A stretch of DNA of 64,000 bases. It comes from Rhodothermales bacterium (GTDB lineage Bacteria > Bacteroidota > Rhodothermia > Rhodothermales > Bin80). The translations under genes and the position numbers were made by a program. Of this stretch, positions 44,142 through 52,816 are shown piece after piece. The DNA lies in assembly GCA_028278205.1 (NCBI GenBank), contig JANQES010000069.1, positions 48,664-112,663 of the forward strand. The letters run 5' to 3'. Numbering within the stretch: position 1 is the first letter of the stretch; each line of letters opens with the position of its first letter. A model generated the notes under the pieces. That model was not told the DNA's origin and made no database searches. It worked only from the letters and a program-made list of their open reading frames with translations.

Positions 44142-45368
44142 ATGCCCATCCTGCACAACATCGCTACACTCGCCATGTGCCGCGCCGACGGCGGGCAGGC
44201 GGCGATTCACGAAATCCTGCAGGCGGCGCTCGTCTGGGAAGGCGAGACGATCCGCTGGGTGGGCTCAGAGGCCGATCTGCCTGGTGATTTTGACGCGATG
44301 GAACGCCGCGATGCGGGCGGCGCGCTCGTGATTCCGGGACTGATCGATTGCCACACACACCTGGCCTTCGGCGGCTGGCGGGCCGATGAGTTTGCGCTCC
44401 GGATCCTGGGCACGAGTTATCTGGAGATTGCCCGGCGCGGCGGCGGCATCGCCGGGACGATGCGTAAGACGCAGGCAGTGCCGGAAGACGCGTTGCGAGA
44501 ACGCGCCAAAGGCTTTCTGCGCGAAATGGCCCGGCTGGGCGTGACGACCGTCGAGGCCAAAAGCGGCTACGGTCTCAACGTCGAGGACGAGTTGAAGACG
44601 CTGCGGGTGTACCGGCATTTACAATCGGAACAACCCCTCGGCCTCGTGCCGACGTTCCTCGGGGCGCACGTCGTCCCGCCCGAATACAAAGACCGCCGCG
44701 ACGAGTACATCCGGCTGTTGTGCGAGGACCTGATCCCGATGATTGCCGAGGCGGGGCTTGCCCGGTTTTGTGATGTTTTCGTCGAAGAGACGGCTTTTTC
44801 TATCGAAGAGGCGCGGGCGATTCTCGAAACGGGCAACCGCTACGGCCTGCGGGCCAAGCTCCACGCCGATCAACTGAGCGACGGCGGCGGGGCGAGGCTG
44901 GCTGCCGAAGTCAGCGCTATCTCGGCGGATCATCTAGAACAAACCTCGCCCGAAGGCATCGCGGCGATGGCCGAGGCCGGGGTGGTGGCCGTCAGCCTGC
45001 CGCTGGCGACGCTCTATCTCAACCAACAGCCGATGCCGGCCCGTCGCTTCATCGAGGCCGGTGTGCCGGTGGCCGTGGCTACAGACTTCAACCCCGGCAG
45101 CGCGCCGAGCTATCACCTGCCGCTGGCGCTGATGCTGGCCTGCACCATGCAACGCATGACACCCGCCGAAGCGCTCAAAGGCGCCACGCTCTACGCCGCC
45201 CAGGCCCTCGGCCTCGACACCCACATCGGCTCGCTCGAACCCGGCAAACAAGCCGACTTCACCCTCCTCGACGCGCCGAGCGTCAACCACTGGCTTTATC
45301 ATTTTCGAGCCAATGCGGTAACGCAAACGTTTGTCCGAGGAAAACCGATTTTAGATTTTGGATTTTAG
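44142..45368 (+). CDS. hutI: Imidazolonepropionase
   Basis: This 408-residue amidohydrolase opens the imidazolone ring, the third step of histidine breakdown. Metal and substrate motifs are LIDCHTHLAFGGWRADEF, TTVEAKSGYGLN, KLHADQLSDGGGARLA and VAVATDFNPGSAPSYHL. The last seven codons (ending ILDFGF then TAG) are the GATTTTG repeat array, so the C-terminus is repeat-derived. A terminator wrapped by inverted arrays follows. Confidence 0.96.
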   Translation: MPILHNIATLAMCRADGGQAAIHEILQAALVWEGETIRWVGSEADLPGDFDAMERRDAGGALVIPGLIDCHTHLAFGGWRADEFALRILGTSYLEIARRGGGIAGTMRKTQAVPEDALRERAKGFLREMARLGVTTVEAKSGYGLNVEDELKTLRVYRHLQSEQPLGLVPTFLGAHVVPPEYKDRRDEYIRLLCEDLIPMIAEAGLARFCDVFVEETAFSIEEARAILETGNRYGLRAKLHADQLSDGGGARLAAEVSAISADHLEQTSPEGIAAMAEAGVVAVSLPLATLYLNQQPMPARRFIEAGVPVAVATDFNPGSAPSYHLPLALMLACTMQRMTPAEALKGATLYAAQALGLDTHIGSLEPGKQADFTLLDAPSVNHWLYHFRANAVTQTFVRGKPILDFGF

Positions 45369-45495
45369 ATTTTGGATTGGATTTTTGCGATTCCCTTTTG
45401 CCAAACGGAGAAGCCGCGCCGGTTGGAATGGGCGCGGCTTCTCCGTTTATTGAATGACTCACAGAAAAACAATCCAAAATCTAAAATCCAAAATC
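45347..45495. terminator. Terminator enclosed by inverted GATTTTG heptad arrays (hutI-hutG gap)
   Basis: The outer arms are perfect 25-bp inverted heptad arrays, 45354-45378 and 45471-45495, made of alternating GATTTTG and GATTTTA. Between them is a separate perfect 18-bp stem (45403-45420 with 45431-45448) with a 10-nt loop and flanking A/T bases, a strong intrinsic terminator. The left array encodes the hutI C-terminus and stop; the right array ends four bases before the hutG ATG. Confidence 0.93.
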
Positions 45496-45499
45496 GCTC

Positions 45500-46432
45500 A
45501 TGTCAGTCTTCCAGCCGCCATCCGTCGTTATCCCGCAGACTTCCGACGAAGATCCACGCATCGGCCAACGCATCGGGCGGCGTATCGTCGATCCGGGGGC
45601 GGCGCGGGCGGTGCTGGTGGGGTTTCCGTCGGATGAGGGGGTGCGGCGCAACGGGGGGCGGCCCGGCGCGGCGCAGGCGCCCGACGCCATCCGGCAGGTG
45701 CTCTACAAAATGACGCCCGACGCCCGCGCCCACGACGCTTTCACCGAACTCGTCGAGCAGACCGTAGATCTGGGCAACCTCGTGATGGCGGGGTCGATGG
45801 AGGAGAACCAGGAGCGGCTGGGCGCGGCGCTGGCGCCGTATCTGGGACGCGGCGCGGTGCCCATCGTCCTCGGCGGCGGGCACGAGACCACCTTCGGGCA
45901 CTTCCTCGGCTACGTCCACGAGGCGTTGCCCGTGGCTATCGTCAACTGGGACGCTCACGCCGACGTGCGCCCGCTGAAAGACGGGCGTGGGCACTCCGGC
46001 TCGCCGTTTCGGCAGGCGTTGGAGCATCCTACCGGCCTCTGCACGGCCTACATGGTGGCCGGTCTTCAGCCCCACAGCACCGCCCGCGCCCATCTCGATT
46101 TCCTCCACGGCCACTTCGGGCGCTATTTCTGGAAGGAAGACGTCACGCCCGGCCTGATCAACGTGGTCTATGCCCAGGACGCCGACGCCCTGCTCGTCAC
46201 GTTCGACCTCGACGCCGTCGATCAGACCGTGGCGCCGGGGGTGAGTGCGCCGGCTGTCGACGGGCTCGATCCGGCCCTCTGGTTCAAAGCCGCCTACGAA
46301 GCCGGTCGCTGCCCCCTCGTCACCTCCATCGACCTCGTCGAATACAACCCGATCGTGGACGTGGACCACCAGACGGCCCGCCTCGCCGCGCTGACGGTGT
46401 GGCACGTGCTGCGTGGTATGGCAGAACGGTGA
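45500..46432 (+). CDS. hutG: Formimidoylglutamase
   Basis: This 310-residue binuclear Mn enzyme of the arginase family converts formiminoglutamate to glutamate and formamide, the last hut step. Metal motifs are VLGGGHETTFGHF, VNWDAHADVRPL and TFDLDAVDQTVAPGVSAP. The place after hutI supports HutG over agmatinase. The right GATTTTG array occupies the normal ribosome-binding position four bases upstream, so initiation must not need a Shine-Dalgarno sequence. Confidence 0.93.
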   Translation: MSVFQPPSVVIPQTSDEDPRIGQRIGRRIVDPGAARAVLVGFPSDEGVRRNGGRPGAAQAPDAIRQVLYKMTPDARAHDAFTELVEQTVDLGNLVMAGSMEENQERLGAALAPYLGRGAVPIVLGGGHETTFGHFLGYVHEALPVAIVNWDAHADVRPLKDGRGHSGSPFRQALEHPTGLCTAYMVAGLQPHSTARAHLDFLHGHFGRYFWKEDVTPGLINVVYAQDADALLVTFDLDAVDQTVAPGVSAPAVDGLDPALWFKAAYEAGRCPLVTSIDLVEYNPIVDVDHQTARLAALTVWHVLRGMAER

Positions 46433-46435
46433 TTC

Positions 46436-46593
46436 GATTTTAGATTTTGGATTTTGGATTTTGGATTGGTCTTTTCTGGCACCGTCATCTCAACCGAAAA
46501 AGCCGCAGCGGTTCCGACCGTCGCGGCTTTTTCTTTTGTTAGACAGGGATGGGAAATTTCCCAATCCAAAATCCAAAATCTAAAATCCAAAAT
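46436..46593. terminator. Terminator enclosed by inverted GATTTTG heptad arrays (after hutG)
   Basis: It has the same build as 45347-45495. The left array 46436-46467 has four heptads plus GATT; the right array 46563-46593 is inverted with two mismatches. The inner hairpin is GAAAAAGCCGC (46496-46506) with GCGGCTTTTTC (46523-46533), bidirectional. The right array touches the stop codon of the convergent TonB receptor gene. Confidence 0.92.
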
Positions 46594-49500
46594 TACCAAG
46601 CTAGATGCAGGGCCAGGGAGGGAGTGAAAGGCAGGAGGTGGCGTTCTTCACGGACCAGAAGCTGGTTGCGACGGTAGGCTTCCGGGTCGAAGGCGAAGCG
46701 CCAGTCGGCCACGTTGTTGGCGTCGAAGACGTTGAGCAGGTCCAGGCGTATTTGTGCCGTGGTGGGGCCGAGACGGCGGGCGTACGCCACGCTCAGGTCG
46801 AGTTGATGGACTGCCGGCAAGAGGTGGTCTTCGGGGTGATGAATCTGGTACGTTCTGATGTGTTCGATGATGTCTTCGATGCTGAGGAGGTTAAAATCTG
46901 TTTCCATAGACAGCGATTCGGCGGCGTTTTGGAGGCGTTGGCGGTAGGCGCCGAAGAAGTCGTAATAAGGCTGGCGGAAGCCCCAGGAGCGGCCCCAGAT
47001 GCTGTGCCATCGACCCAGCAACGTCAGCCCGTCGGCGGGCGCGAAATCGACGGCCAGTTCAACGCGGTGCGGTTCGTTCCAGGGGGTGGTGACGGTGGCG
47101 CCGTCGTAGAATGTACCGAAGCTACGCTGGCTCTGGCTGTATTCGTAGCGGGCTTCGAAGCGCGCGCCCCCCAGTTTCTTCTCGACCAGGACGGCGCCGC
47201 CGTAGGCATAGCCGTCGCCGCCGGCCAGGAAGCTCGTTTGCGTTTGCGAGGGCAGCGGCAGGTCGCCGGAGAGGAAGTCGGCAGCGTTTTGGGTGCCGGT
47301 GGCATCGCGCAACTGGGCGTATTGTCGCTGCGTGGGCGCGGTGTAATCGACGGCCAGCAGGTGGAGGTGGTGTTTGTAATAGCCTTCGAGACGCAGGGTC
47401 CAGCCGGCGCCGGGTTGGAGCAGCATCTCGCCGCCGAGGTGCGCCGTGTGCGGCGGCGAGACGGTGTCGTCTACGCCGAGCCACATGCGGCTGTTAGCCA
47501 GCAACGCGCGGGCGCTTCGGCTGCTGACGTCGAACTGGTTGACGAACTGCCGGTAGAGCCCCGTCGCCACGCGGATCGACCAGAGGCCGGCGCCACTGCC
47601 GGGATGATCATAGCGCAAGGCCAGGCGCGGTTCGGCATACACTTTTTGCTGTGTCGCCAGGTAGGTCAGCCTCGATCCGGCGTCCAGGGTGAAGCGGCGG
47701 TTGAGCGTGAAGCGGTTGTTGATGAAGCCGGCCACGCGCCAGCCCGCCGAGGCATGGGCTATCGGGTCTTGCCGGGTGCCGTGGACGAGGAAGCGGCTCA
47801 GCGTGTACGTCGGCTCGATGCCGGCTTCGAGGCTCCAGCGGTCGAGCGCGGCATAATCGAAGCGGGCTTCGACGGCGTATTCTTCGATGCGGTTGCCGTT
47901 GTCGTCCCGCAGATCGACGAGGGCCTCCAGCGCTTCGTTGCCCTCTACGAGGCTCTGCACCGGGTTCGAGACGACGATGTCGTGGCGGAGGCGGTAGAAG
48001 CTGGCGCGCCCGCGCAGGCTTGCCATCATCCGCCCGCTGAGCACCTGCTCATAGCGGATCTGCGAGGTGACGTTGTCCCAGACGAAGCGGTCGCGGGTGC
48101 CCGGTTCGGCATCGCGCAGGACGAAGAAGGAGGCATCATCGGCATTATCGGATTCGGGATCGATATCGGGGACGACGTCGCCCGGACGGCCAGGGCCTAC
48201 CTGATTATCATTCCCGGAACCGAAGAGATCCTGGTCGCTGTCGAGCCGGCGGCGGCCCCAGTAGGCCGAGGCGTGCAGGCTGCGCACGGGGCCGAGTTGG
48301 ACGCGCAGCGCGGCGTGCGTGTCGAGGAAGCCGAGGCCGGGGTTGCCCGTCGAAAGGCCTCGCTGGAAGAACGGTGCTGGGCTGAATTCCCGCTGCGGGA
48401 TGGCCCGGAACGCCGCCAGCATGAACGGATCCGTCCGGTTCCAGTCTTCGAGCAACCCGCGCACCGACGAGGGCGCGTAGACATCCCAGAGACCGGTGCG
48501 ACCAGCCAGCAGAAACGTCGTGGCGGTCTGGCCCGGCGTACCGATTTCGAAACCCAGCCGGGCATTAAGGCTCATCGGATCGACCTGGACGTCGAGCGTT
48601 TGCGGCCCGCCGAGGGCATGTTCGGCCTGGATGACCCCGGCGCTTTGACTGCCCACCCCGGCGCCGAAGCCCGTCTTATGGATCGTCACCCGGCCAATAG
48701 CAAACGGGCTGAACGGGCCGACGAGCCCGCCGATGCTCACCGGGATGAACACGGGCGCGCCGTCGAGGCGGAACTGGTGCTCGCCCGTCTCGCTGCCCTG
48801 GACGTGGAGGTCGGCGGTGGCGTCGCTCAGGCGGATGCCCACCAGGGCGTTGAGGCTGCGGGCGATGTCCGGCATCCCGCCGTTAGGCACGCGCAAGAGC
48901 GCCTTCTGCGACAACGACGCCTGCCCCAGCGTGTCCGAAGACAGCCGCCATTGCATCCCATCGACGATAATCGGCGTGACGACGAAGGCCTCGGCGTCGA
49001 GCGAGAGGCGGGTCCGGGCTGTGGCTTCGGGCGGCACCCACACCGAGTCGATGCGGTTGCGATAGCCGAGGTACGAGGTCGTCAGGCGGTAGTAGCCCGG
49101 CTTGAGATTGGCGATCAAGAAACGCCCGGCTTCGTTCGAGACGGCCCCGATGGATCCGTCGGCCAGCAGCACGTGGGCGTTGGGCAACGGCTCGCCGGTG
49201 TCGCTATCGACGACGAGGCCTTGCAGCGTGCCCAGGCGAGGCTGCGCTTCGGGCACCTCGGTCAGCACGTAGAGCCCCGACGAGAGCTGGTAAAAATCGA
49301 GCCCGGTGCCTTTGAGCACACACCGCAAGGCGTCTTCGGCCTCCGATTGCTCGGCCACGCAATAAACCCGCTTATCGGTGACGAGGCTCTGGTCGAAGGC
49401 GAGTTTGAGATCGGTTTTGGTTAAGAGTTGCCGCAACGCATCTTCGAGCGGCACGCCTTGCATCACCACATCGTAGCGGAGTACATCCTGCGCCTGCACG

Positions 49501-49898
49501 CGACCCGCAAGCCCGCCCATCATCCAAAAAATCAGCCCAATCAATCCAACGATTTTGAGGATTTTGGATGAGAGATTTTGATTAGCCGAAGAAACTCTTC
49601 CTTTTCGCTGTGCTAGTTCGAGCCGCTGATTAACACACCCCGCCTCCCCCCGCCTTCGCGGGGGTTCGGCACCCCTCTCAAGAGGGGAATTATCTACGTT
49701 TTCAACGGGCAACGACCAAAAGTCCCCTCTTGAGAGGGGTGCCCCGCAGGGGCGGGGTGTGTTCTTACGCGCTGGCAGAAAGTTACTTCTCAGAGAACCA
49801 ACATCAACCAAACCAAAAAGCCACGCCTCCGCCCGGCGACGTCCCACGCCCGTCGTCCTCCGAACCAACTGATGCTCTATAAACAACCTGTACTCCAT
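46593..49898 (-). CDS. FecA-like TonB-dependent receptor with STN domain; start uncertain
   Basis: This outer-membrane receptor has a signal peptide core VGLIGLIFWMMGGLAG followed by the cut-like VQAQ. An STN signalling domain (LRYDVVMQGVPLEDALRQLL), a carboxypeptidase-regulatory-like domain (GLVVDSDTGEPLPNAHVLL), a plug and a 22-strand-type barrel ending in aromatic LAW follow. The STN domain fits regulation through the FecR and sigma genes upstream. The only ATG before the signal peptide is 49898, which adds about 110 residues, many read from a 132-bp inverted repeat (49632-49763) and a heptad array. A TTG start inside the hydrophobic core is an alternative. Confidence 0.85.
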   Translation of the reverse strand: MEYRLFIEHQLVRRTTGVGRRRAEAWLFGLVDVGSLRSNFLPARKNTPRPCGAPLSRGDFWSLPVENVDNSPLERGAEPPRRRGEAGCVNQRLELAQRKGRVSSANQNLSSKILKIVGLIGLIFWMMGGLAGRVQAQDVLRYDVVMQGVPLEDALRQLLTKTDLKLAFDQSLVTDKRVYCVAEQSEAEDALRCVLKGTGLDFYQLSSGLYVLTEVPEAQPRLGTLQGLVVDSDTGEPLPNAHVLLADGSIGAVSNEAGRFLIANLKPGYYRLTTSYLGYRNRIDSVWVPPEATARTRLSLDAEAFVVTPIIVDGMQWRLSSDTLGQASLSQKALLRVPNGGMPDIARSLNALVGIRLSDATADLHVQGSETGEHQFRLDGAPVFIPVSIGGLVGPFSPFAIGRVTIHKTGFGAGVGSQSAGVIQAEHALGGPQTLDVQVDPMSLNARLGFEIGTPGQTATTFLLAGRTGLWDVYAPSSVRGLLEDWNRTDPFMLAAFRAIPQREFSPAPFFQRGLSTGNPGLGFLDTHAALRVQLGPVRSLHASAYWGRRRLDSDQDLFGSGNDNQVGPGRPGDVVPDIDPESDNADDASFFVLRDAEPGTRDRFVWDNVTSQIRYEQVLSGRMMASLRGRASFYRLRHDIVVSNPVQSLVEGNEALEALVDLRDDNGNRIEEYAVEARFDYAALDRWSLEAGIEPTYTLSRFLVHGTRQDPIAHASAGWRVAGFINNRFTLNRRFTLDAGSRLTYLATQQKVYAEPRLALRYDHPGSGAGLWSIRVATGLYRQFVNQFDVSSRSARALLANSRMWLGVDDTVSPPHTAHLGGEMLLQPGAGWTLRLEGYYKHHLHLLAVDYTAPTQRQYAQLRDATGTQNAADFLSGDLPLPSQTQTSFLAGGDGYAYGGAVLVEKKLGGARFEARYEYSQSQRSFGTFYDGATVTTPWNEPHRVELAVDFAPADGLTLLGRWHSIWGRSWGFRQPYYDFFGAYRQRLQNAAESLSMETDFNLLSIEDIIEHIRTYQIHHPEDHLLPAVHQLDLSVAYARRLGPTTAQIRLDLLNVFDANNVADWRFAFDPEAYRRNQLLVREERHLLPFTPSLALHLAW
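49632..49763. repeat. 132-bp compound inverted repeat at the TonB receptor 5' end
   Basis: AACACACCCCGCC at the left pairs with GGCGGGGTGTGTT at the right, and CACCCCTCTCAAGAGGGGA (left) is inverted as TCCCCTCTTGAGAGGGGTG (right). A CCCCCGCCTTCGCGGGGG stem is inserted in the left half. It lies in frame with no stop inside the apparent N-terminal extension of the receptor. Confidence 0.88.
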
Positions 49899-49929
49899 AA
49901 ACCCAACTGATTTTTGACCCCGTCAAAAA

Positions 49930-50901
49930 TCATTCTTCAAAGATCTCGAACCCATTGGCGGTGAGGCGATACCGCAGCGTCATCGTCTTGGGGGTCTTGC
50001 ACAACTCAGCGATGAGCGCTTCCGCCGTGGTGACATCCGTTTTGATGGTCAGCGTCTGGGATCGAATAGATTCTGAGGCGATGATCTCGATGTCGAAGTG
50101 TTGTTCGATCTCGTCGAACATCACGCCCAGGGGTTGATCGAAAAAGAAGAAGAGGTCGTCGCGCCAGAGATACGCAGCGTCGGGCGCGGCAGCGGCTTGC
50201 GGGCTGGACGCGTCGTCGACGGCGGCCACGCGGGCCGCTTCGCCGGCAGCCAGGCGGATGGCGTCGCCGGTCGCCTGCTTCGTCGTTACCTCGACGAGGC
50301 CGGTCTCGACGAAGACGACCGTTTCGGCCTCCGGGGTATCCGGCCAGGCGCGCACGTTGAACGACGTGCCCAGCACCGTTACAGTCGCGTTAAACGTCTC
50401 AATGACGAACGGCGTGCCCGCTTTCGTGACCTCGAAGAACGCCTCGCCGTCGAGCCGCGCGCGGCGCGTCCTGGCGTCGAAACGGCGCGCATAGGTCAGC
50501 GTCGAACCGCCCTGAAGTTCAACCAGCGAGCCGTCCGGCAGGTCGATCATGGCGATCTCGCCGGCGGGGGCGCTGATGGTAAGGGGCTGTTGCCGGAAAA
50601 AGATCCCGGCGAGTACGAGCACCACGACGACGGCAGCCGCCGCCATCCACTGCACCCTGCGCGGCCTTTTGACAAGGCGCAACGCCGGGCGCGGGGCCGC
50701 GTTGCCGGTTCCGTTAGCGGCGGTCTTCGCCAGGGTGGCCTGGATGGCCTGGATGCGCGCCGGGTCCGGGGCAGGCGCGGCGCAGAGCGGGTCGGCGCCC
50801 TCGGTCAGCCGCCAGGGCGGCGCCAGGTCGTCGGGGGTCACGTCGGGATGGTCTGCCAGCCATTTTTCAAAGTCAGGCGGCAGCGTGGGTCGGGAAGTCA
50901 T
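49930..50901 (-). CDS. FecR-family anti-sigma/signal transduction protein
   Basis: This 323-residue inner-membrane protein relays signals from the outer-membrane receptor to its ECF sigma factor. There is a cytoplasmic N-terminal part, one membrane helix (WMAAAAVVVVLVLAGIFF), the FecR domain (LPDGSLVELQGGSTLTYARR, VTVLGTSFNVRAW), and a C-terminal DUF4974-like part (LGVMFDEIEQHFDIEI). Its ATG overlaps the sigma gene stop (ATGA), and the receptor follows. Confidence 0.94.
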   Translation of the reverse strand: MTSRPTLPPDFEKWLADHPDVTPDDLAPPWRLTEGADPLCAAPAPDPARIQAIQATLAKTAANGTGNAAPRPALRLVKRPRRVQWMAAAAVVVVLVLAGIFFRQQPLTISAPAGEIAMIDLPDGSLVELQGGSTLTYARRFDARTRRARLDGEAFFEVTKAGTPFVIETFNATVTVLGTSFNVRAWPDTPEAETVVFVETGLVEVTTKQATGDAIRLAAGEAARVAAVDDASSPQAAAAPDAAYLWRDDLFFFFDQPLGVMFDEIEQHFDIEIIASESIRSQTLTIKTDVTTAEALIAELCKTPKTMTLRYRLTANGFEIFEE

Positions 50902-51470
50902 GACGGTAGGAGGTCGGGTTGATGCGCGAGCAGGCGGCTGCGCAGGTGCTGTAAGGCCAGCACAATATGGTTGTTGACAGTCTTGGGCGCCAGATCCATG
51001 ATGCCGGCAATCTCGATGTGGCTCAGGCCCTGATAGCGGCTGAGCATGAACGCCTCGCGACGTCGTTGGGGCAACTCGTCGATCCAGCGTTGCAGGTGCG
51101 TCTCCAACGTTTGCATGTCGAAGTCCTCTTCTTCGCGGGGCAGCGAGGCGGGTTCGACCTGTACGTCGTCGAGGGCGTCGGCGGCGTGGCGTTTGGCGTG
51201 GCGCATGTGGTTGAGCGCGGTGTTGCGCACCATCTGATAGAGCAACGCCTTTAACGACCGGGCCGGGTCCACACGCTCACGGACCTGCCACAGCTTCAGG
51301 AAGACGTCTTGCAACACGTCGTAGGCGGCATCTTCGTCGTGGACGAAGTACCACGCGTAGCGATAGAGCGTGTCGTAGGTCGCCTCGAAGACCTGCGTAT
51401 AGGCCTGCCGGTCGGAGCGCCGCAGGCGGCGGCTCCAGGAGCTAAATTGTTCGTTCGTAAGGGTTTTCAT
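50898..51470 (-). CDS. ECF-type RNA polymerase sigma factor
   Basis: This 190-residue sigma factor has region 2 (FEATYDTLYRYAWYFVHDED, AAYDVLQDVFLKLWQ) and region 4 (LPQRRREAFMLSRYQGLSHI, APKTVNNHIVLALQHLR). With FecR and the STN receptor it forms a classic surface-signalling set, presumably for siderophore, vitamin or polysaccharide uptake. ATG 51470 gives the usual length; a longer frame to 51602 has unlikely codons. The 51471-51744 gap holds AT-rich sequence that may contain promoters for both directions. Confidence 0.93.
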   Translation of the reverse strand: MKTLTNEQFSSWSRRLRRSDRQAYTQVFEATYDTLYRYAWYFVHDEDAAYDVLQDVFLKLWQVRERVDPARSLKALLYQMVRNTALNHMRHAKRHAADALDDVQVEPASLPREEEDFDMQTLETHLQRWIDELPQRRREAFMLSRYQGLSHIEIAGIMDLAPKTVNNHIVLALQHLRSRLLAHQPDLLPS

Positions 51471-51744
51471 AAGCGCATGCGCGGGGGAGCGACTGTAGTA
51501 CACCCGCCGGCCTTTTGATACCCAACGTTTTGTAATTATACCCAACGGTTTCAAGAAGTTTGCGCCGGAACGAGCAGGGCGCTGGGATTTGCATTTCCGC
51601 ATCCAGGGGCGGAAACTGTAGGACGAAGCGCTTGTTTTTGGGTGTTAGCGTCAGGGCGACCTAGATCCAGGGATTATATTACATAGAATGAACCAGTCAG
51701 AAGTCGAAGAGTAAACTTACCCCTGACCAACCAAAGTGAGAGCT

Positions 51745-52371
51745 ATGGTTCCCATATACACGATAGGGCATTCAACGAATGCGTTGACTCACTTCCTGCG
51801 TTTGTTGGATGACTTTCGGATCGGAAATGTTATTGACGTGCGAAGTGTTCCATACAGTCGCATTGCTCCACATTTCAACAGAGAACGGCTAGCGCGTGAA
51901 TTGAAAGTCTCTCGAAAAAGGTATGCGCACTGGCCAAAGGAATTCGGAGCACGATATGAAGATCCAGCTATGCTCGATGAGAACGGGCGGGTTGATTACA
52001 AGAGAGTAAGGTCGACGAGTGCTTTCCAGCATGGAGTACAGCGTCTGAAGGCGGGCGCTGCCTCTGGATATAGAATTGCTCTGATGTGTTCAGAGAGCGA
52101 TCCATTTGATTGCCACCGCTTTGTGATGATTTCTTATCAACTTGTAAAGGAAGGTCTGGAAGTTCAACATATTCTGAAAGATGGGACTTCCGTTGGTAAT
52201 GACGTCCTTGAAAGAAAGTTGATAAAAAAGTACTACTCTAAACTTCCTCATAATACATTCTTTGATGGTGATGTATCAGTAGTCGAACAGCTAGAGGAAG
52301 CCTATCGTCTCAGGAACATTGATATTGCATACTCCCTGAATCAAGAACCTCAAACCCTAAATGCAGAATGA
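51745..52371 (+). CDS. DUF488-family protein, first copy
   Basis: This 208-residue protein begins IYTIGHSTNALTHFLRLLDD and has the family core DVRSVPYSRIAPHFNRERLA and the Cys/His motif CSESDPFDCHRF. The biochemical role of DUF488 is unknown; in several genomes it sits near nucleic-acid modification and defence genes. Codon use is AT-rich, in clear contrast with the GC-rich flanks. ATG 51745 is chosen over GTG 51736. Its stop overlaps the second DUF488 gene. Confidence 0.87.
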   Translation: MVPIYTIGHSTNALTHFLRLLDDFRIGNVIDVRSVPYSRIAPHFNRERLARELKVSRKRYAHWPKEFGARYEDPAMLDENGRVDYKRVRSTSAFQHGVQRLKAGAASGYRIALMCSESDPFDCHRFVMISYQLVKEGLEVQHILKDGTSVGNDVLERKLIKKYYSKLPHNTFFDGDVSVVEQLEEAYRLRNIDIAYSLNQEPQTLNAE

Positions 52372-52808
52372 CAAGGCTATACACCATCGGGTTTACAAAA
52401 AAATCTGCTAGAAAATTTTTTGATCTTCTTCAGAGAGAAAATGTTAAGGAGATCGTGGATACGCGTATCAACAATACCTCTCAATTATCTGGCTTTGCTA
52501 AAGGTAAAGATCTGGAATTCTTCGCTCAGGAGATAGGAGGTATAGACTATTCACACGAGCTTTTATTTGCGCCCACACAAGATATGCTGAAAGCATACAG
52601 AAGGGGTGATATGACTTGGGATGAGTATGAAGAGGAATACATTAGTCTTCTTGGATCAAGAGACGTAAAGAACAAAGTAAAAGTAGAGGATTTAGATCAT
52701 CGTTGTTTCTTATGCAGTGAGCATTCGCCTGAGTATTGTCACCGTCGCCTTTTGGCTGAATATCTGCAATCGTTTTATCCTTCAATCGAAATCGTTCATT
52801 TAAAATAG
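52368..52808 (+). CDS. DUF488-family protein, second short copy
   Basis: This 146-residue protein shows LYTIGFTKKSARKFFDLLQR, VDTRINNTSQLSGFAKGKDL and CFLCSEHSPEYCHRRLLAEY. It lacks the C-terminal extension of the first copy. An ATGA overlap at 52368-52371 couples it to that gene. The two are divergent enough to have separate jobs, perhaps forming a heteromer. AT-rich like its partners. Confidence 0.87.
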   Translation: MTRLYTIGFTKKSARKFFDLLQRENVKEIVDTRINNTSQLSGFAKGKDLEFFAQEIGGIDYSHELLFAPTQDMLKAYRRGDMTWDEYEEEYISLLGSRDVKNKVKVEDLDHRCFLCSEHSPEYCHRRLLAEYLQSFYPSIEIVHLK

Positions 52809-52816
52809 GTTATGTT

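Noticed and set aside
43966..44331. 121-codon open frame on the plus strand
   Set aside because: Its first half is the compound inverted repeat before hutI and its second half is a shifted frame of hutI; no family features.
46605..49424. 939-codon open frame on the plus strand
   Set aside because: Antisense shadow of the TonB receptor caused by high third-position GC; no recognisable domain.
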